Of a stretch of 64,000 nucleotides of DNA, positions 34,377 to 46,284 are shown in pieces (within the stretch, counting starts at the first letter, position 1; every line of letters begins with the position of its first letter). The position numbers were made by a program, and so were the translations under genes. This DNA is from Bipolaris cookei (Eukaryota; Ascomycota; Dothideomycetes; Pleosporales; Pleosporaceae): the NCBI GenBank assembly GCA_002286855.1, contig NRSV01000044.1, positions 124,001-188,000 on the forward strand, read 5' to 3'. The notes beneath the pieces are model-generated. The model was not told the origin of the DNA. It made no database searches and saw only the letters and a program-made list of their open reading frames with translations.

Positions 34377-35185
34377 TTACATACTCCTCGCCCTCTCAAT
34401 ATCCCCCGCCTCAATCTCCCTCAACACCCCTGTCTTCGCAACACCCCCCACCACATTCGCAACAACAACCTCCTTCACATATCCCAACGCCCCCGTCTCC
34501 GCTAGATAATAAACCACATACTCAGCCTTGACCTCAATCAACGCCATGCGCGGGTCCTCAGGTCCACCGTCGTGCACTCCATCGCCCAAGTCGCCAAACC
34601 ACGCCGCCGCACCGCGACTCCAGACTTCTTTGACGCGCGGGTCGCTGTTCGAGAAGGTGGTTGCGGTGCCGGTGATGGACGCCCAGTCTTGAGAGCGCGT
34701 GTCTTGGATGGTGACTTGGACTTTGGTGTTTTGGGATAGGTCGGTGAATTTTTGCGAGTGCGTGTTGGAGAGGAAGAGGAAGTCCGGGCCGGTGCGGCGG
34801 GCGAGAGCCATGGAGCGGCCTACGGGGCCTGTGGTCTTGTGGTTAATGTTGGATCAGGGGGATTTGGAGTGAGTAGAGGGGAAAAGAGGTACGTACCCAC
34901 GCCATCGCGGAAGGTGTTTAGCATGCAAATCTTCTTTCCGTCGATGAGTTGGAAGAAATCTTTGATTTGCTGGTCTTTGGGTGTTTCTTCGTCATATTGC
35001 TTTGCGACGGATGGGTCCGTCTTGGAGTTGACCTCGCTGGTCTTGAGTTGCTCTGGCATGCTGAATGTTTGTGTAGTCGAAAAGTATCTAAAGGTAGGTC
35101 TGAACTGTGCTGAACTATGGACTGCAGTTTGAATTCGTGGTAAAAGTGTGTTGGTGTAACGGAAAAATAGTCGAGGGGCAGACAT
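34377..35185 (-). CDS. pyridoxamine 5'-phosphate oxidase-like FMN split-barrel protein
   Basis: Exons 35185-34897 and 34828-34377 with a 68-nt intron; 246 aa. The core reads as a general-stress-protein-type flavin split barrel. It has an N-terminal helix (IKDFFQLIDGKKICMLNTFR), GPVGRSMALAR, the strand FLFLSNTHSQKFTDL, VQVTIQDTRSQDWASITGTA, and a C-terminal ALIEVKAEYVVYYL. Such proteins bind FMN or F420-like cofactors; the reaction here is unknown. The first about 42 residues before an internal Met (MPEQLK) are Arg/Ser/Thr-rich and amphipathic with no acidic residue, so a mitochondrial presequence is plausible. Initiation at the inner Met would give a cytosolic form. The stop at 34377 lies within donor-like sequence (GTATGTAAGT), so a further 3' exon cannot be excluded. 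Confidence 0.74.
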
Positions 35186-35765
35186 GGTGTTGGTATATGC
35201 TAAAAGTGGATTATTTACATGGACGTAACGGTGAGATCAGAAGGTCAAGTAATGGCAAGTATCGGAAATCGAGAGGATCGCACGTATTTCATCGAGAGAT
35301 GAACCACAGATAGCATGACGTCGATATAGAGCGCATTCAGAATGGTGGTGTCACATTTGGTGGAGTTGAGCGCCTCACACACATGGATGACGACGTTGTA
35401 AATTGCATTTCGGGACGCGGCACGCTAAGGACGTGATCCTCCCGGAATGCATGGTGGCATTTATCTAATGCACGCTTGCCGTAGCCACAGAATGACAGTT
35501 GAGAATAGTCCTCTCCGATCCGCAAGTCGTCAACAACACGAGCAGCTTATCACATTCAATCACAGTGACAATCGTAGTCAAAGACAATATAATGAAATGT
35601 GAAACCGGAACTCCATTAGCTAATCGCTACCCAACCCGTCCATATAATCATAACAGTTTTAATACTCATACCTCAGCATATGAGCCATAGCAAGATGCTG
35701 AAAGGGGTACTGGTATATGCAAAAGGAGCCGTTGACAATCAAAGAACCGGATGCGTCGAAGGCAT

Positions 35766-37498
35766 CTACAACTCATCCTTAGCGCTCGCGGCCTTGTCCT
35801 TGGCCTTCTCCGCGGTGTCCTTGACAGCCTCCTTGGCATCAGTAGCAGCCTCTTTGGCGGCATCGGTAGCCTTCTCCGCTGTGTCCTTGACGGCGTCGGC
35901 GGCGTCGGCGGCAGCCTCTTTGGCGGACTCAGTAGCATCTGCAGCAGAATTAGCACCCTTCTCGCTGGCGACAACAGCCTCGTGAGCGAGTTTACCAGAC
36001 ATACCTTCAGCAGCGGCATCAGGAACAGTGGCCTCAGCCTTGTGTGAGCCGTTGTCCTTGATGAACTGAACCAAATCCTCAACAGTACGGGAACCAGAGT
36101 AGTCAATGGGGGAGTCCTTCTTGCCAGCAGCGAAGAGCTTGATGGTGGGGAAGCCTTGGATTTCATCGGGAACATCGTTGGCGGTGGCGTCAACCTTGGC
36201 GATAGTTACGAGCTTGGAGAGCTCATCAGAGGCGTAGAGCTGGCCGAGCTCCTCGTACTTGGGAGCAAGAGCCTTGCAGTGACCGCACCAAGGAGCGTAG
36301 AACTCAACAAGGACATCCTTGTCATTGTCAAGGACGAGGTCCTTGTAGTTATGGGCGACAATAACCTTAACGGGGCCATCGTTGGACTCGGGAATGGGCT
36401 CAGACTTGATGCTGGGCTCGATCTTGCCAGCGAGGAAGTCGTCGACGAACTTGCCAATGCTCTTCTCGGTGATCTTCTCCTCCTGGTCGAAGGGGAACTT
36501 GTCGTTCTTCTCGGTGCGCTGGATAGCAAAGGCGGGCCATGTGCCGACCTTGAGGTTGAGGTTACCAGCGTGCTGGCCGAACGCCTTGGCGTCAATAGTG
36601 GCGAAGTTAATGGCGCCCTTGTGCTTGAGGGCGAGGGGCTTCAGCTCCTTGGCGAACTGCTCACGCTCCTCAGGAGTCTCAGCGAAAATATATGCGAGGG
36701 GAAGGCCAGAGGCCATGTAGTCGGCGTAGGTCTCAGGGCCAACCTCGCCAATAAGAGGGGTAGCGGCGACCTTGGCAAATGTGCGGATGGCGTCGGCCTC
36801 GAAGGCCTCGGTGAAGATGTCCTTGCCGTCGTCAAACGACTTGTAGAGGACGAGACCAGGCTGCTTGACGCCCTCAGCCTTGGCCAGAGCAGCGTCGTTG
36901 GTGGCGCCGAACAGGTAGTTGTCGCGGAGGCCATTGGCGACGGCGGTAAAGGTCTCGTTAGAGGCCTTGTCGTCGGCGGCGAAGTAGCCAACAAGGACGA
37001 CCTTGTCGGCAGTCTTGAACTCCCCGAGAGTGTCCTTTGTGACCTCGGAGACAGCGGGGAGGGCCTGCTTGGTCATGTATGAAATCAAGCTGTCGGCCTT
37101 GCGCTGGCCGCCGTATGGCGACACATTCTCGAGGCCGCGGAAGACCTTGAGAGTGGGGTAGCCCTCAACACCATACTCCTGGCAGAGATCCTGCTCCTCT
37201 GTGCAGTCGACCTTGACCAGGGCAATGTCCTTCTCCTTGAGAGTTGTGGCCGCCGTCTCGTACTCGGGGGCGAGCGCCTTGCAGTGACCGCACCATGGGG
37301 CGAAGACTGAGAGGCAATTGTTAGTTGCGCCATTGACAAGCGGGGGAGCTGGGGTGGGGTGGCAATGCACTTACACTCTGCGAGGACGAGGTCGTGCTCC
37401 TCAATGAAGCCCTTGAAGTCGTCGGTCTTCAGCTGCGTAACATCGGAAGCAGCAACAACAGCCGCAAAGAAGGCGGCGCAAACAGTCGAGTACTTCAT
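35766..37498 (-). CDS. pdi1: protein disulfide isomerase, ER lumen
   Basis: Catalyses formation and rearrangement of disulfides in secretory proteins in the ER lumen. Exons 37498-37375 and 37306-35766 (68-nt intron), 554 aa. A signal peptide (KYSTVCAAFFAAVVAAS) precedes an a-b-b'-a' layout. The first thioredoxin domain has FFAPWCGHCK with CGHC at 47-50. Two inactive domains follow, and the second active domain has EFYAPWCGHCK with CGHC at 382-385. The C-terminus ends in KDEL (551-554). Between the last domain and KDEL is an unusual tail of about 85 residues, almost wholly Ala/Lys/Asp/Glu/Thr in 11-residue-like repeats (AEKATDAAKEAATDAKEA). The upstream region at about -240 to -265 carries CCAAT and CCACGTG words, shared in part with HRD1. 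Confidence 0.95.
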
Positions 37499-39306
37499 TA
37501 TGCTGTGGTGGGGTGTGAGGTGACAGAACGATGAAGCGATAAGAGGAATTGGGGTTTGAATATCCTCTGCACAGCGAATGGAATAGAAGTAGAAGCAGAA
37601 CTGTGAGGCGTGGGCTTTTTATTTCTACTGGCCGTCGTGGCGGAACATACACTGTGAACACCTTGCCTGTTCAAAGTGGAGCACCAAATCGGCCTAGCGC
37701 GCAGAGGACCCACGTACCCTGCAGCCGCCCTGATGCGACCTTCACCAATGTAAGACCACGTGTGCCTTGCTACACTCGGCCGCTGCATAGCCTAGCCTAT
37801 CCTATCTACGTATACTGTTCATCTTCTGGCCGGGGTCCCTCTCTCTATCCTGCCCTCTTGCCGTTCCATTCATTCCGCCTTCCCGATCCAGTTGCGGCTA
37901 GCCTACGGCGCTATCCACCTCCAATGCATATCATTAATCTCTAAAACCGTCCTAGATTTACCAGCCTCACCGAGGCGCGTGTCAGCCTTTCCAGAGGCCA
38001 GGTGTCCCATCAAATGATATTCTCAGGCGTTCACCTTGTTTGCGGGTCGCTTAACCATTTCTAATCAACATCGGCAAATGGGGTACCATCCTTCGTACCT
38101 GCCCCCATGCTCGGCCCGTACCAATCCGGCTATCATTACGAGAACCTCAAAGGCCCGATGATGTGCTCAAGAAGAGCTGACAAGTATTAAAAGCAAATTA
38201 CCCCGTAAAAAGACACGTGGAGCCTACTCTCCATGTAAAAGCAACGTATGTCATTGAGACCGGTACTTAGCGTCTCCAAAAGCCATCTTCTTGAGCAAAC
38301 CCATTGCAATTCTTGAGCCAAGGTGTTGTCTAGTTGTGGCATAGGTCCGCATCTGTCAGAATTTATTGGATACGCAGACACCGCCTTTGGTGATCTTCAA
38401 CATCTCGGCCTTGTTTTCTTATTCAAACGAAGGTACATTCGGGTCCCCATGTTGACGGTGTAGTTGACGGTGTAGGTCTGCACAGTGCGAAAAGGAATTC
38501 GCGGTGACAGGCGTTACAGTACGCGACGGACCATGCGGTGGGAATTCAGCCTTCAAACTAACCACAACACCAGCATGAGGGTGGTCACGAATCATGTTGT
38601 TTTCTGACTATACACGAGCATTGCCTGTCAGATTTAACTCTGGCGTTACTACAGGCATGTCACTTGTAGTACTAATTACCAGTTTCATAAGCGCATGAAC
38701 TTTATTATTCAACGGGGCCAGCGAAAAAAACGTTGCCTTACTTAACACTGTGGGAACACCAATCCCCAATCCCCAAAAATAGCGACTTCTACTCCTCTAC
38801 GCTTCCCCATCTCCCCCATCTCCCCCATTTCCCCATCCCCACAGCCATCCGCTTTGTCATATGAAACCATTGGAGAATATCCGCCCTGCCGTAGCGCAAT
38901 ACAATGACGTTTCTTGCTTACCTTCATACCGACCAGATTACTCGTCAGATTCGCCGCGGAGGAGCCCCGCCCAGCCCAAATCGTTCACCCCGCAATCGCA
39001 CATGATACACGTAGTCTGTCTGGCCTTCTGGTCAGCAGTACGTGCGGCATGGTCAATGGACGCCAGATCAGTTTCCACCGGATAAATTGGCAGAACTGCC
39101 GTTATCGACCTCTGTCACCTGCGCTCATTGGCTACAACTCGCGCATAGCTCCATTTTGATGCTTTGATTTGTAAACTATAAGACAGTTGGACGTCGTTCT
39201 ACTTTGGAAGTTGTTTTACATTTCTATCTCGTGGTTGTTATACTTCATAGTCCACCGCAACAAGCAATACCATATATCAGAATAACCAGCCCAAAGTGAA
39301 GAAAAA
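37499..39306. other. intergenic region between divergent PDI and PhyH-like genes
   Basis: A divergent gap of 1.8 kb. The PDI promoter occupies the left part. Several open frames exist but none has a motif or a supported splice form. No RNA gene recognised. Confidence 0.55.
37739..37762 (+). promoter_or_regulatory. CCAAT plus CCACGTG block upstream of PDI
   Basis: The 16-mer CCTTCACCAATGTAAG (37739-37754) is followed after one base by CCACGTG (37756-37762). The same 16-mer occurs once more in this window, 107-122 bp upstream of the HRD1 start. Position and content suggest a CCAAT-factor site beside a bZIP/E-box core, possibly an ER-stress element. This is inference; the spacing is not that of the mammalian ERSE. 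Confidence 0.35.
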
Positions 39307-40466
39307 ATGGCGGACGTAGAAGAGCAGTATAAGCTTTCGCAAGATCAAATCGACTTCTTCCTGGAAAATGGCTGGCTCAAGTTGAGCAACTGCTTCACAC
39401 GGGAGCAGGCCGAGAAATTGCAAGAAACCCTTTGGACGAGACTGGGCATGGATCCAAACGACATGTCAACATGGTAAGTTGCTATTCTCACATGGAGCAT
39501 ATCATTCCACTCTGTTCCTCTTTTTGCAACTTGGACATCACCTACACGACTATATATCTTTGCAAAAAATACCATCCCTAACATCACCTCCCCAACTAAC
39601 CCAAACCCCCATAACCACCCAGGCACACCGAACGCACAAACATGCCCTTCTTCCACGAATTCCCCGTCTCTACCTTCGCCCCCAAAGCCTGGGCTGGCAT
39701 CTGCAGCCTCCTCGGCGGTTCCGCGCGCGTCGACTCCAACGCCTCCACCTGGAAAGACGGCTTCATCGTCAATCTCGGCACACCTTCCGGCCACAACACC
39801 ATTGTACGCCCCCAGGACCTGCCCCAATGGCATGTCGACGGCGACTTCTTCGTGCATTACCTTGACAGCCCGGAGCAAGCTCTTCTCGTCATCCCGCTGT
39901 GGACAGATATCGTGCCTGGCGGTGGGGGCACGTATATCTGTCCTGCGGCTATACCTCATGTTGCTAAGCATCTGTACGAGAATCCCGAGGGCGTAAGTCC
40001 GCGCATGACGCCTCGGGCGCAGAATCCAGAGTTCATCGAGGAAAAAGGACTGGAGTGGTTTAATAACCTCGCTGCCAGTATGCCCGACGATGCGTTTGTA
40101 GAGGCCACGGGTGTTGTGGGCGATGTGTATTTGTTGCATCCACTTATGCTGCATGCTGCGTCGAATAATCAGTTGCGCAATGTGAGGGTTATTACGAATC
40201 CGCCTGTTAGCGTCAAAGAGCCGTTCGTGTTTGATCGGCCTGATGGAGATTACAGTGTTGTGGAGAGGAAGACGATGAAGGCGTTGGGGAAGGAGCGACT
40301 GGAAGGGTTTAAGATTACGGGGCCGAGACAGCTGGTTGTGCCAGAGAGATTGCGGATTCAGGAGGAGATGAAGAAGAAGGAGGAGGAGAGGTTGAGGAAG
40401 TTGAAGGAGATTGCGGGGTTGGATGGGGGGAAAGAAGAGGCGAAACGGGTTGCTACTACGGCTTAA
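39307..40466 (+). CDS. phytanoyl-CoA dioxygenase-like Fe(II)/2-oxoglutarate oxygenase
   Basis: Member of the PhyH family, which hydroxylates a substrate using Fe(II), O2 and 2-oxoglutarate. Exons 39307-39473 and 39623-40466, with a 149-nt intron inside a Trp codon; 336 aa. The iron-binding facial triad is visible: H126 and D128 in QWHVDGDFF, and the distal His in DVYLLHPLMLHAAS (H228). The 2-oxoglutarate-binding Arg is probably in NVRVI (about R244). An LIPLWTDIVPGGGGTYICP-like strand, typical of the fold, lies between. The C-terminal 40 residues are charged (Lys/Glu), probably a coiled helix. No signal peptide. The substrate is unknown. It converges on the GH32 gene with only 125 bp between stops. 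Confidence 0.86.
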
Positions 40467-40591
40467 ATATGAAAACTGTTGTCAAGGTAGATGTGATTTG
40501 AATATTATATTTACATTATTTCCTGGGTTCTAGTTGTATTTGCTACAAGCAATATCGCGTTTCTCATCCCTGCATAGGTATATTATGATCT

Positions 40592-42609
40592 TTAGTTTCC
40601 AGTCCACCAAACATAGTTGTTAGTTTCCTCTGGAGTATCATAGATGAGCTTGCTGCTCGAGTTCTCTGGCCTCTCAGGGAAGATGTTGAGGTCGATATCC
40701 CAGACCTTGAGGTCCTTGGCCTTGACGGTGGAGCCCTCCTCGGCCCAGATGCCGAATCCAGTGCTGTCAGTGCGGGCAGGGTAGATGCGGGTCGTGAGCC
40801 AGAAGCGGTCATTCACATGGATCTCGACCAGGGAGCCGTCAACAAAGATGTCCATGTGCAGAGACTCGGTGGTGCCGTTGGCAAAAGTGTACGGGTAGAA
40901 GTAGCCGATCATGGTGTAGTTGGCAAACTCGATAATTGTAGAAGAGTGCGAACGGTCGACGTTGATGGTGTAGTTCTCCGGGCTGTACCACACAACGGTC
41001 TGCTCCTCGTGATTGGGCGACTGCGCAATAACGACACCAGCAGGGCCGGTGAAGTCGGAAAGGGTAACCTGGAGATGCATATGGCTGGTGCCGTTACCGG
41101 AGACGTCTCCGTTAGCGCAACCATCCTTGCCAGTGTCAATGACTTGAGGCTCCGAGCCATTGTGGAGAGCTTCGATAATCTCGGGCAGAGGGCGAGCACC
41201 AAGAGTGTATCCCGTAAAGGTACCATCGCCGTGCTCGACAACACGAGTGTTGCCCTTGGTAGTCAACTGCGAGTCGTTGTTGACCAGGTGACTGGTCTTG
41301 ATGACGTACATTTCCCGAGGAATGGCCATAGCGCCTTGGTACCCTGTCTGAGTAATGGCAAAGTTGTTGTTCTCCTCGTTAGCCCAGCCCCATTGGATGC
41401 GTCGGTCGTTCTTCGAGTCCACGAAGCTAGTTACAGCGTAAAGCAGTCCGGAGTCGATCGCACCACCGGCAAGTGGAGTGAACTCGACCGAGCCATTTTC
41501 ACGCTTGTTGACTTGTCCTTCGTTCCAGAGACCCCATTGCGCACGAGGATGCCAGGTAAGGTTTCCACCCTCGGTACCCATGAGCACGTAGTAGTGAACA
41601 TCGTCATCCTCGTCATTTAGAGAGAAAAAGTTTGATCTGTCACAATCAGTTTTGAATCCACACTATTTCTTCCGTCAATACTTACACCTCAAAGTTGAAA
41701 CCGTATGTTCCAGTCTCGAGGAGAGAGCCAAGAGTCTCGTTCCTCTTTGGCTCCCAGAGAGCACCCAAGAAAGTCCAGTCAGCCAAGTTACTTGCAGGGG
41801 CGCTGTAGAAGGGAATGCGACCACCACCACCCTCTCCCTTGATGCCAGAGCCCATGGCCATGTACCAGTGTGGCTCCTCGTGTCCAAGGAGAACATCCAT
41901 TTCTGGCCAAGGCTGGTGCAAGTCAGTAGATGTTATATGAATAGTTTGATTGACAAAATCATACCTCGACGAAGGGATCACGCCATCCGGTAATGTTCCA
42001 GCCCTCTGGCGGGTGGGACAAGATGGGGTTTCCAGCATACTGCTCCCAAGTCTCACCACCATCCTTGGAAATGGCAATGCTCTGTGTCTCGGTTCCGGGA
42101 ATATAAGGCAAAGCCCAGTTGGTAGGCAAATGCTGCACCGAAGTGTAGAAATTGATAAGCGTACCGTCCTGCTCACCCCGGAGGTTGTACGGTTGGCCGC
42201 TGCCGGAAAAGATGCCCAAACCGTAGTAGCTCGAGTTTCGGGAATCAGGATTGGGTCCAGTGCCGAGAGACTGAGCTTGGTCATTTTCCCAGCCTCCAAC
42301 ATCAGTCCACGTGATCATATCCTTAGAGGTGGCATGGCCCCAAGAGATATTGCCCCAGTTCACGTGGTTGGGGTGCCACTGGTAATGCAAATGGTATGTT
42401 TTTGTCGTAGGATCGTACAGCATACCGCATGGGTCATTTAGCCATCCAGCGGACCCACTAAAATGGTAGGTCGGGCGCCATCTTGTGAAGAGGGTGTTGT
42501 TGCCCAAACCTTGGATAATGTCTGCAGTCAGCACAGCAGGCAATTCCTGTGCACCAACAGCAGACAGGGTGCTGAGTGCAAGGCTCAGAAGAGGGGAAGA
42601 GCGAAACAT
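40592..42609 (-). CDS. secreted glycoside hydrolase family 32 enzyme (beta-fructofuranosidase/invertase-like)
   Basis: Predicted to hydrolyse sucrose or fructans outside the cell. Three exons: 42609-41965, 41912-41686 and 41636-40592; introns 52 and 49 nt; 638 aa. A signal peptide (FRSSPLLSLALSTLSAVGA) leads into the five-bladed propeller. The nucleophile motif is GWLNDPCGMLYD, the transition-state Asp lies in GWRDPFVE, and a GFNFEVSNFF segment sits where the acid/base Glu motif (usually ECP) is expected. The C-terminal beta-sandwich carries FVDGSLVEIHVNDRFWLTTR. Many N-glycosylation sequons (NNT, NGT, NSS) fit a secreted protein. Invertase versus inulinase or fructosyltransferase cannot be decided from sequence alone. 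Confidence 0.9.
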
Positions 42610-43874
42610 CGTGCTCAGAGATGGATAACGTCGACACTGTAGGTAGTTAGTCGCTTCATACATGAAAGCTCTGTCTCATAGCTTTGTTCATAATGTCTGG
42701 TTTTCGAACAGAGGATACGTAGAGGGAGCTCAAATCGCACTTTGGAGGCAATGGGAACATACCGGGATAATGGGCTTGCCGTTCGATACCGAAACTTCAC
42801 AGCAGGAATGCAAGCCGTTATATACATATTTGTTCCTGACGGACTAAAGTTCCCCACTTGCCTGACCTGGTATACGATCATACTAGTGAGGTCCAAGGCC
42901 ATCTCGTCGTAACTCAGACAGTCTTGGTGCGCACACATTTTGGGGCTACGAGTCAATAGTCTTGGTTGGGCTGATACTATGGGGACTAGGATGCAGTCGT
43001 TAGCCTGGTAAGATCCCCGCATAGTTGCCATGCTTGAACCCCATATTTCTCCACATGTGGTAGAAGGCGGCCGTATTCCCGAACAAAGTTTGGGCGGGTT
43101 GGTGACGACATCATGTATTTTCCTTCCTCACAGTGGCACAATAGACCGCGGACGAACCTCAAGACGCGGGTATCTCTCCGATTGTCCTTGTGATGCTTGA
43201 ATTTAGTTTATAATTAAGAAAAGTTTTCTTCAAGCCACAACGTAGCGTAGGGCTTAAATCACCGAGAACGGACCTTGGAAAGTGTGGAGTCCTTTGCGAC
43301 CGAGTAACCTCCCGAGATCCAGGTCTCGATGCGGACGCAGCCCAGATGGCGCAACGGCGCTGGCAAAAAAAGCAGGGAAACGCTCACATTTTGTGGAGAT
43401 AGGTTGCGGAGGTGCAGCTGCCGTACAGGCACGATCGTGGGGAGAGACGGGTTGCTTCAATGGAATACCCGAACCGTGGGCTATTGGTCCAGCGCAGTGC
43501 CGGATAACATTCGACGGCTATGCCGAGTTGGTGCGCAAGATGATGCATGAGAATATCTATGAGCAGTAGGAGCATGGTATCACGAACAATGCCCAGCGCA
43601 GTATTTACACATGTGACATATGTTCATGCGTAGGTCCAGAAGGTGTATAGGCGAGAGAGATGGGTGCCGCAATGCCGATGCTACGGGCTAGCGGCGGACC
43701 AACGTCATCGCAGACGCGGCCAATCACGAGAGTTCCCACTCCGACCACGTTTCCTTCACCAATGTAAGCATTGCCACAACGCGACACCATCACCACTTTG
43801 TGTATGGGACTTCTCAACTCTCAGATGGGGGCACGCAGTCTTTGCTAGTTTTCCGATCGCCTCGATACAGCACG
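42610..43874. other. divergent promoter region of GH32 and HRD1 genes
   Basis: 1.27 kb between oppositely oriented starts. The HRD1-proximal part holds a CCAAT/CCACGT block. Two overlapping open frames at 43.28-43.57 kb show no motif and are not called. Confidence 0.55.
43745..43768 (+). promoter_or_regulatory. CCACGT plus CCAAT block upstream of HRD1
   Basis: CCACGT (43745-43750) is followed after two bases by CCTTCACCAATGTAAG (43753-43768), about 107-122 bp before the HRD1 ATG. The 16-mer is identical to the one upstream of PDI, but in the opposite orientation relative to its gene. Confidence 0.35.
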
Positions 43875-46284
43875 ATGGGCCGACTTAAGCTCTATGTCAC
43901 GGTAAAAACGCCTCCCCCCCACTGACAGTACATGCCAATGCTCACAAGCCCAGGGCTCGGCCGTAATGGCCAACATCGTGCTTATGCGCGCGTACTATGA
44001 GCGTCCAAACTTCTACTCGGCCGCCGTCTACATTTCTCAGAGTACCGGCTCTTTGATGTTCTTAGTCAACCTGATGCTAATTGTAGCTGCGAGCGTTGGC
44101 TATGGATTACAGCGGCTCTTCTACGGGCCTCTTCGGCCCATCGAGACGGAGCAGCTGTACGACAAGGCATGGTTTGCTGTCAGCGAGACGCTGTTGGCTA
44201 TGACGATTTTTAGAGACGATATTGGTATATGGTTCTTCACAATGTTCCTCTGCTTGCTTGCGGGTAAGGTTTGGCAGTGGATTGGAGAGGGGCGAGTCGA
44301 GTTCCTGGAGCAACAACCGCCAGCGAACCCAAAGCTCTTCCACGCTCGTTTGATGAGCTCACTGCTGCTCTCGGTCGGTTTCGATGTCTTCATGATGCAA
44401 TACTGCATCGACTCAATCCTCTCAGAGGCCCGGCCTGGCGTCATGGTCATGTTTGGTTTCGAATACGTCCTCCTAGCCATCGCATCGATATCGACCTTAT
44501 TGCGATACTCACTCTCACTCATCGAACTGTTCATGACACAGCGCCAGGAAAGGGCACGTGAGGAAGCCCGCAGGATCGCCAGCGAGCTAGCACGTCAACA
44601 AGCTGCAGCTGGTGGAACTGAAGCGCCTGTCGAGGCGGAAGATGATGAAGATGAGGGCGATGTGCCCGGGTGGGAAGAAAAGGGTCGCTGGGTCTTCTAC
44701 CTGGATCTAGCGACAGACTTTGTCAAGTCAGTCGTGTACATGGGCTTCTTCATCATTCTCATGACATTCTACGGCATCCCTATTCACATCATGAGGGACC
44801 TGTTCATGTCCCTTCGGTCTCTGATTAAGAGAATTAACGATTTCATCCAGTATCGAAACGCAACTCGCGACATGAACACACGGTACCCTGACGCGACAGC
44901 CGAAGAACTCGAGCGAGAGAATACGTGCATTGTTTGCCGCGAAGAGATGCGACCATGGAATCAGCCTGGTGCGGATGGTACGCAGCAAGGCCGCAGGATG
45001 GATGAGCGACAGCGCCCAAAGAAGCTTCCATGCGGTCATATCTTACACTTTAGCTGTCTGCGTAGTTGGCTTGAGAGGCAGCAAGTGTGTCCAACGTGCC
45101 GCAGACCCGTCCTTACTTCGGCAGCCACTCCCAACACTCAACGCAACAACCAGGCCAACCAGGGGCAACAAGGACAACAAAACCTACCGAATCGCGAGGC
45201 GCTACAGGCGATGTTTGGAGGGAATGCGCAGCAAGGCGGCTTTGGAGGACACCAAGGTGGTGCTGGAGGGCAACAAGGCCAGGGTCAGCCAGCAGCACCC
45301 CAGGATGGTAGACCAGCAAACGGGCCTGCAGGCAATATGCGCGTGTTCAACTTGGGCCCACTCAGAATAGCCCTCGGGAATATTCGGGTGCCACCAGGGC
45401 AGCATGACAATGCTGCTGTGCAAAATGCAATTCAGCAGATGCGACAGCAGGCTATAGCAAACAACACGGCACAAAACGCAGGTCAGCAAAATGTGCTTTC
45501 CGGTCAACCGACCTTTGGGCAAGGCGTCACTGCGAATTTTCCCACTGGGCCGATACCAGGAGCCGTTGCACTGCATCCGTCGGATATTCAATCGGACATT
45601 TTACGCATACAACAAAACATCATTGAATCGATGCGACATCTCAACGCGCAACACGAACAACTTGAGGTTATTCACCGGCTTCTTGACGAACTGAACCGAC
45701 TACAGCAAACATCTGGGGTGACGGGGGCAACCGGTCAAGAATTACCACCTATTGCGCCGTTGAACGGGCCTAACATGAACACATTTGTACCACAAGCCTA
45801 TTTCGCTAGAGGACCGGTTCTGCGACAGGGCGATGCAGGTGTGCCAGAGGGTCTGACGTTGCCGGAAGGGTGGACGCTGAGGCCGATGGCACTAGCGCCA
45901 CGGCCCGGACATGAGGGTGGCACAATACCGGTATCGATACATACAGAACAGTCAAGCCAAAATAGGGCCCCGGTGGCAGAGCAGACGCAGTCAGCACGGC
46001 CAGCAGCAGACTCTGGAGCAGATGTATCTTTGGCTGGTAATGCGACGTCTCCTGGTCAAGCAGGAGCATCGGCGGTGAGGACGAGCACTTCTCAGCAAGC
46101 TTCTCACTCTTCACCGAAGGCTGCGGAGCCTAGCAGTCTTGAGTCTAGCTGGAGTTTCGGCAATGTGGGGGAGAGGACTGAAGCCGAAGGGTCGAGCTCT
46201 GCGGTTGGAGCCAGCAGCTCAGAAGGACAGGCAGCGATGCGGAGAAGAGTGACTGTGGAGGATGGCGAAGACAACGAGCAGTGA
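43875..46284 (+). CDS. HRD1: ER membrane RING E3 ubiquitin ligase Hrd1 (synoviolin), ERAD
   Basis: Hrd1 is the channel-forming ubiquitin ligase that retrotranslocates and ubiquitinates misfolded ER proteins. Exons 43875-43901 (nine codons) and 43954-46284; 785 aa. The N-terminal half has the expected series of membrane segments (for example LMFLVNLMLIVAASVGY and FVKSVVYMGFFIILMTFYG). A complete cytosolic RING-H2 finger follows: C334, C337, C369, H371, H374, C377, C388, C391. A Gln/Gly/Asn-rich, then Ser/Ala-rich low-complexity tail of almost 400 residues ends the protein; it contains a short helix (SDILRIQQNIIESMRHLNAQ) that may be a coiled coil. A second in-frame ATG at 43966 could start translation if exon 1 is skipped. 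PDI, its pathway neighbour, lies 6 kb away. Confidence 0.94.

Noticed and set aside
36156..37082. 308-codon plus-strand frame across PDI
   Set aside because: It is the antisense shadow of the PDI coding exon, whose strong codon bias keeps the opposite strand open.
39345..40154. 269-codon minus-strand frame over the PhyH-like gene
   Set aside because: Shadow of the dioxygenase exon; the plus strand has the HxD...H iron-binding triad and correct splicing.
40817..41620. 267-codon plus-strand frame opposite GH32
   Set aside because: Antisense shadow of the GH32 third exon; the minus strand carries clear GH32 motifs.
43282..43569. Two overlapping plus-strand open frames upstream of HRD1
   Set aside because: One starts with GTG; the other is 73 codons with ATG but Arg-rich shadow-like composition. 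Neither has a motif or supporting splice sites, and they sit in the HRD1 promoter region.
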